DNA of 36,552 nt. Source: Chitinophagaceae bacterium (GTDB lineage Bacteria; Bacteroidota; Bacteroidia; Chitinophagales; Chitinophagaceae). Position 1 is the first letter of the stretch, and every line of letters begins with the position of its first letter. A model generated the notes under the pieces. That model made no database searches. It saw only the letters and a program-made list of their open reading frames with translations, and was not told the DNA's origin. Shown one piece after another: positions 32,783 through 36,552 of this stretch. A program made the translations under genes and the position numbers. The stretch spans positions 1 through 36,552 of the forward strand of contig CANCPA010000021.1 in the NCBI GenBank assembly GCA_947379895.1, read 5' to 3'.

Positions 32783-35011
32783 TTATTCAACTAATATTTT
32801 GCCGTCGAACAATACCGTATAATTTCCTTTGAATGAATACGTTTTCCCTTTCACTTCAATTGTATTTATCGCATAATTGTCAAAATTGCTATTCCGCTGA
32901 ATAACAATCAAAGGTTTATTATCGTAAAGAATATTGACAACTGTATATCTAGCATCATTTTGTAGCAACTCTATATTTTTTACCGAGGAATACGCATCTA
33001 AGGTTATTTCGGCATTTGCGTCATATTTACCATGCAACTCAACAACGTTTACAAAGGATTGGTTTCGTCCCTGCTTGCGAATTATCAAGGCAGGTTCCCT
33101 TCTCAAATTCAGGTTCGGGTCATTAGCACCGATTCGGGTAAAAAACAAACTCGTACTATCATCCGTCAAGGAAGAAATGGTATAAAAAGTATTTTCATTT
33201 AGAAATGAAAATTGCGTTATTGGATGACCTATAATATTTGCCTCTGCCTCTTTCCATAGATGTTGATAGCCATTCGCATTGCCAAAAGTTGCCTGATTAT
33301 TTAATTGGGAATAGTATTTGAAATTTGTTTTCATTAATGTGCCAATGTAATGAAAAGGCAAATCGTATTGATGTTGATTATTGGAAAGGGTATTGAAAAC
33401 ATCCACAATCAAGGGCTTATTGTGGGTTGGTAAATTCAACATATATAGAGTCCTTTGCATTCTTACTCCTCCATAAGCATTATCATCAAAGGCACTTACA
33501 ACCTCTACTCCACTTTTTGAAATGAATTCGTTGTTAATATTACTTAAAAGCAGATTGGAATGATGCTTTTGACTTACCTCTTCCTTACCGTTAAAATTAC
33601 TTTTTTCATCAACTACAACCGTGTTGTGAGAGATAGTCTGTTTGGAATAACTCTCCGTTTCGGGTAAATATTTACCGCCTAACTTCTGCTCAATATTTAC
33701 AAAACGGGCAGCGCCATAGTCAGTTAATATTTCATTCTTCCCATCATATAAGTTGATATTCAGTTTGTCGTAATGACCGTGACTCAATCCATGAGCGGAA
33801 TATTTATAGATAAGCGAAACTAGACTATCACCTTTACCACTACGCAATACGCTGATGCCCCCTTCGTCGCCTTTTGCGCCATCCTTAAATTCAATGGGTT
33901 TATAGGCATAATAATCATTGGAAACCTTTCTCTTATTCAAAAAATCGGAAATGCCCGCCCCCCCGCTACTCAGTGTCACTCTTTTTTGCATTCGTGCAAT
34001 AGGAAGTAGGCTAGTATCAACTCCAAATACATTCCAAGCAATATCCAAAGCCTCGACTATTTCGTAGCAGGTAACATTTTTTTCTTTCACTGCATCATTA
34101 AAACTATAAAACTCACCCCTGAGATTTGTTTGTTGCAGTGCATTCGTCAATGTCTTTTGCAAAACATTATTCCGTCGATTAAATACTTTTAAGGCTGGAT
34201 TATAATGTTGTAATGCATTGGCAAAAAAGTAAAGAGGCAATATGGCATAGCGAGTGTAATAGGGTCCCTCTGTATAGTAACCATCTGGAGATAGCAATCC
34301 ATCAATATTAGCTAAATAACCACTCTTACCATCTTTATGTTTACCATAAAGTGCCATGTCCACATAGGCTTTGTTGTCTGTTGCAATTCCTACAATTCCT
34401 ACCGCAGCAGTTGACCAAAGTGCATGGTTATGAATCCAACTAAACCAAGGTTCCAAATCATTGGTAAAGAATTCAATTTCAGGTTTGAATGCTCCGTCTG
34501 CAATTATTTTTCGCTCCTGAGGAGTTAAGTAACTATAAATTCCATCAAAAGCCAATCCCGTGAAGACAAGCCAATTGGCATCATTTAATGCTTGATAAAA
34601 TATTCGCCCAGGACATACAGTTCCGCTTGACTGTGGATGATTCTTTAGTGTAGGAATCAGTTTGGCATATTTAAAAAACAAGGTCTTTGTCAGTTCAGCA
34701 TACTTCGATTCTCCTGTAATCTGATACAGTAAAGAACTATTAAACATCAATCTGTAATTCCCTTTGTGCCTTTCATAATTATATCCCCCTTCAAGACCTT
34801 CAGGAATAGGCACGTCAACATCTTTTCCTATCCATTCATCCACACTGTTCTTGATGTTGTCAAATGATTCTTTTAGTAAGGGATTATTAGGCAGTGACTT
34901 TCTGATTAATTCATAATCCTGAGAAGTATTATAAGTAATCGGATGTTGTTGTGCAATAATTGGTGCTGTAATAAAAAAGAGGAATACTATTCGTAATAAA
35001 ATATGGCGCAT
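32783..35011 (-). CDS. alginate lyase / heparinase II-III family polysaccharide lyase
   Basis: A 742-residue secreted enzyme with a signal peptide (~1-20, ending AQQ). The alpha-toroid N-terminal domain has GNYRLMFNSSLLYQITGE, then CPGRIFYQALNDANWLV, WIHNHALWSTAAVG (Asn-His candidate catalytic pair) and GYYTEGPYYTRYA (Tyr). The C-terminal beta-sandwich has GLSHGHYDKLNINLYD, then DYGAAR and SHNTVVVD. These match the PL17/heparinase II-III superfamily; the PL subfamily is not certain. It would cut uronate polymers by beta-elimination, exo- or endo-acting. It lies next to the GH3 gene (132 bp) on the same strand and shares the theme of the GH88/lyase pair at 20-24 kb. Confidence 0.88.
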   Translation of the reverse strand: MRHILLRIVFLFFITAPIIAQQHPITYNTSQDYELIRKSLPNNPLLKESFDNIKNSVDEWIGKDVDVPIPEGLEGGYNYERHKGNYRLMFNSSLLYQITGESKYAELTKTLFFKYAKLIPTLKNHPQSSGTVCPGRIFYQALNDANWLVFTGLAFDGIYSYLTPQERKIIADGAFKPEIEFFTNDLEPWFSWIHNHALWSTAAVGIVGIATDNKAYVDMALYGKHKDGKSGYLANIDGLLSPDGYYTEGPYYTRYAILPLYFFANALQHYNPALKVFNRRNNVLQKTLTNALQQTNLRGEFYSFNDAVKEKNVTCYEIVEALDIAWNVFGVDTSLLPIARMQKRVTLSSGGAGISDFLNKRKVSNDYYAYKPIEFKDGAKGDEGGISVLRSGKGDSLVSLIYKYSAHGLSHGHYDKLNINLYDGKNEILTDYGAARFVNIEQKLGGKYLPETESYSKQTISHNTVVVDEKSNFNGKEEVSQKHHSNLLLSNINNEFISKSGVEVVSAFDDNAYGGVRMQRTLYMLNLPTHNKPLIVDVFNTLSNNQHQYDLPFHYIGTLMKTNFKYYSQLNNQATFGNANGYQHLWKEAEANIIGHPITQFSFLNENTFYTISSLTDDSTSLFFTRIGANDPNLNLRREPALIIRKQGRNQSFVNVVELHGKYDANAEITLDAYSSVKNIELLQNDARYTVVNILYDNKPLIVIQRNSNFDNYAINTIEVKGKTYSFKGNYTVLFDGKILVE

Positions 35012-35143
35012 CGTTATTGTTGTTAAATTAATTAAATATCAGTTTTGTAATGGTAATTCAGAAATGGTGTTATTAAATCGCAATCATGTTTTTAATATCA
35101 ATAACTTAGATTAGTTGCATTTAGAATTAATAATGTAATCTAT

Positions 35144-36552
35144 TTACAAATTCACCCCTGCTTTTAATTGTATTGCCCTAGATGAACCTCCAACTTCAAT
35201 GGTATAGGCACCTAGTTCAGTATCCCAATTCTTTTTTGTTTCATTATAATACTGAAAAGCCTCTTTATTAAGCGATATGGTAACAGTTTTAGATTCATTC
35301 GGCTTTAAGAATACCTTTTGAAAGCCCTTTAATTCTTTATCAGCCCGTTCAATAGAAGACTTGTCCTTATGAATATATAATTGTGCAACTTCACTTCCAT
35401 CAACATTTCCAGTATTTGTTATAGTAAAGGTTGCGGTAAATGTATTTCCTATGCCCTTGACTAACTTCAAATTTTTGTAAGAAAAGGTGGTATAAGAAAG
35501 TCCATGACCGAAAGCAAACTGAGGTTCTACTTTATAAGTATCATAATACCGATAGCCGACAAAGATGCCTTCACGATAAACAGCCACTCCATTTTTGCCG
35601 GGATAGTCACCCAATTTATGTGCAGGTACATCTTCCAAAACTTTAGGGAATGTGACAGGCAATTTTCCTGAAGGATTAATCTTGCCGAAGATGACTTCTG
35701 CTAAGGCAGTACCGCCTTCCATTCCGCCATACCAAGCTTCGATAATTCCTTTTGTTTGACCAATCCATTGAGTCATATCAATCGGGCCACCCCCAACTAA
35801 AACGACAATTGTATTAGGATTTACAGCCTCAACAGCCTTAATTAATTCATCTTGTCCGAATGGCATTTGCATGTTTGGTTTGTCAACTGCTTCAGCATCC
35901 ATAATTCTATTATCCCAGTCATTTTTATAGCCATGCGTCCAACCGCCAACAATAATGGCAACATCCGATTTTTTGGCTGCCTCCACAGCTTCGGCAATTA
36001 ATTGTGGATTTGCCACTTCATTTTGGGCAATTCGATACCCCTCTGCACAATTAAATACGATGTCCTTTGCTAATTTCTTTAAACCATCTAAGGGTGTTAT
36101 CTCATATAAAGCCTTCACTTGTGAACTTCCCCCACCCATTGAGTTTTTGCGGTTTGCATTTGCTCCTATGACTGCTATCGACTTTATTTTATTTAGTTTT
36201 AATGGAAGGATTGAGGCTTCATTCTTCAATAATACTATTGATTCTTCCGCCACCTTTTTTGCTGTAGCAATATGTGCTTCCGACCCATATTCTCCATTTG
36301 AGTCTTTCGTAAATGCACTCGATTTATATAGAACACGTAAAATTCTTCTTACTTTATCATCTATCAAACTAACATGTACTTTGCCATTCTTGACCAATGC
36401 AATAACAGTATCTCCTAAATAAAACTTAGAAAAAGATAACGGAGGTTGACCAATATCGCTACCCATTTCCAAATCAGTACCATAGTTTATTGCCTCCATT
36501 GTATTATGAACGGCTCCCCAATCACTCATCAAAACACCCTTAAATCCCCATT
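35144..36552 (-). CDS. glycoside hydrolase family 3 (beta-glucosidase-like), 5' end outside window
   Basis: The frame runs through the right window edge (WGFKGVLMSDWGAVHNTMEA, reading back to base 36550), so the first ATG in the window is internal. The catalytic nucleophile Asp is in MSDW. The rest of the protein is the GH3 C-terminal domain (VVLVGGGPIDMTQW, IEAWYGGMEGG, NPSGKLPVTFPK). The fibronectin type III-like end follows (FAFGHGLSYTTFSYKNL, SEVAQLYI, ELKGFQKVFL). The acid/base residue could lie in the C-domain. It hydrolyses beta-linked sugars; the specific sugar is unknown. It may finish off oligosaccharides from the lyase encoded next to it. Confidence 0.93.
   Translation of the reverse strand, partial: WGFKGVLMSDWGAVHNTMEAINYGTDLEMGSDIGQPPLSFSKFYLGDTVIALVKNGKVHVSLIDDKVRRILRVLYKSSAFTKDSNGEYGSEAHIATAKKVAEESIVLLKNEASILPLKLNKIKSIAVIGANANRKNSMGGGSSQVKALYEITPLDGLKKLAKDIVFNCAEGYRIAQNEVANPQLIAEAVEAAKKSDVAIIVGGWTHGYKNDWDNRIMDAEAVDKPNMQMPFGQDELIKAVEAVNPNTIVVLVGGGPIDMTQWIGQTKGIIEAWYGGMEGGTALAEVIFGKINPSGKLPVTFPKVLEDVPAHKLGDYPGKNGVAVYREGIFVGYRYYDTYKVEPQFAFGHGLSYTTFSYKNLKLVKGIGNTFTATFTITNTGNVDGSEVAQLYIHKDKSSIERADKELKGFQKVFLKPNESKTVTISLNKEAFQYYNETKKNWDTELGAYTIEVGGSSRAIQLKAGVNL

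Noticed and set aside
35955-36422. 155-residue plus-strand frame over the GH3 gene
   Set aside because: It is antisense to conserved GH3 sequence; its length is explained by codon bias of the real gene.

Overview
The window is AT-rich, with Bacteroidota-type genes throughout, and most likely comes from a Chitinophagaceae- or Sphingobacteriia-like bacterium. The evidence is the gene content: Bacteroidota secreted proteins, an ECF sigma / anti-sigma / outer-membrane-barrel operon, AraC regulators with an N-terminal MVC-x-RC motif, polysaccharide-degrading enzymes, and weak or absent Shine-Dalgarno sequences. The lineage is inferred from protein character, not from a marker gene. No rRNA, tRNA or CRISPR array was seen. 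Both window edges cut genes: a class I fructose-bisphosphate aldolase at the left and a GH3 glycosidase at the right.

Layout. (1) 1-4163 holds housekeeping and envelope genes: aldolase, a small secreted protein, an L,D-transpeptidase, a YihY/BrkB membrane protein and a stand-alone nucleotidyltransferase. (2) 4164-8251 has a six-unit 41-bp tandem repeat array, an uncharacterised 318-residue protein ('family A/B', copy A), a perfect 20-bp hairpin, and a CHASE3-type histidine kinase with nine 21-residue coiled-coil repeats, followed directly by a CheY-like response regulator. (3) 8292-20162 is almost entirely minus strand and reads as a general stress / envelope-protection island: low-affinity iron permease, DUF2061, universal stress protein, YceI, two tandem YXWGXW-type lipoproteins, a triple-BON protein, PRC-barrel, SDR, CbpA-like DnaJ, an acidic protein, SHOCT, an outer-membrane barrel, an AraC-type regulator, a 51-residue lipoprotein, a YcbB-like L,D-transpeptidase and a GlcG/HbpS-like heme-binding protein. 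(4) 20388-24319 has two enzymes of uronic-acid polysaccharide breakdown (GH88 and a heparinase II-like lyase). (5) 24320-29929 is a repeat-rich, gene-poor segment. It contains a cluster of REP-like hairpins, the second copy (B) of the 318/319-residue family, a second and unrelated 41-bp tandem array, remnants of two phage/plasmid DNA methyltransferases on either side of a REP-associated (IS200-like) transposase with hairpin-bearing inverted ends, and a GC-rich direct/inverted repeat. (6) 29930-32682 is an ECF sigma factor, an anti-sigma-like membrane protein and an outer-membrane barrel. (7) 32783-36552 has an alginate-lyase/heparinase-type enzyme and the GH3 glycosidase.

How they work together. 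The lyases, GH88 and GH3 could depolymerise an acidic polysaccharide to monosaccharides, but no SusC/SusD pair is in view, so uptake must be encoded elsewhere. The stress island combines redox/heme/iron, protein-folding and cell-wall cross-linking functions. The least explained features are the paralogous family A/B proteins, each with an unrelated 41-bp tandem array upstream, and the density of different palindromic repeat families between 21.6 and 29.8 kb.
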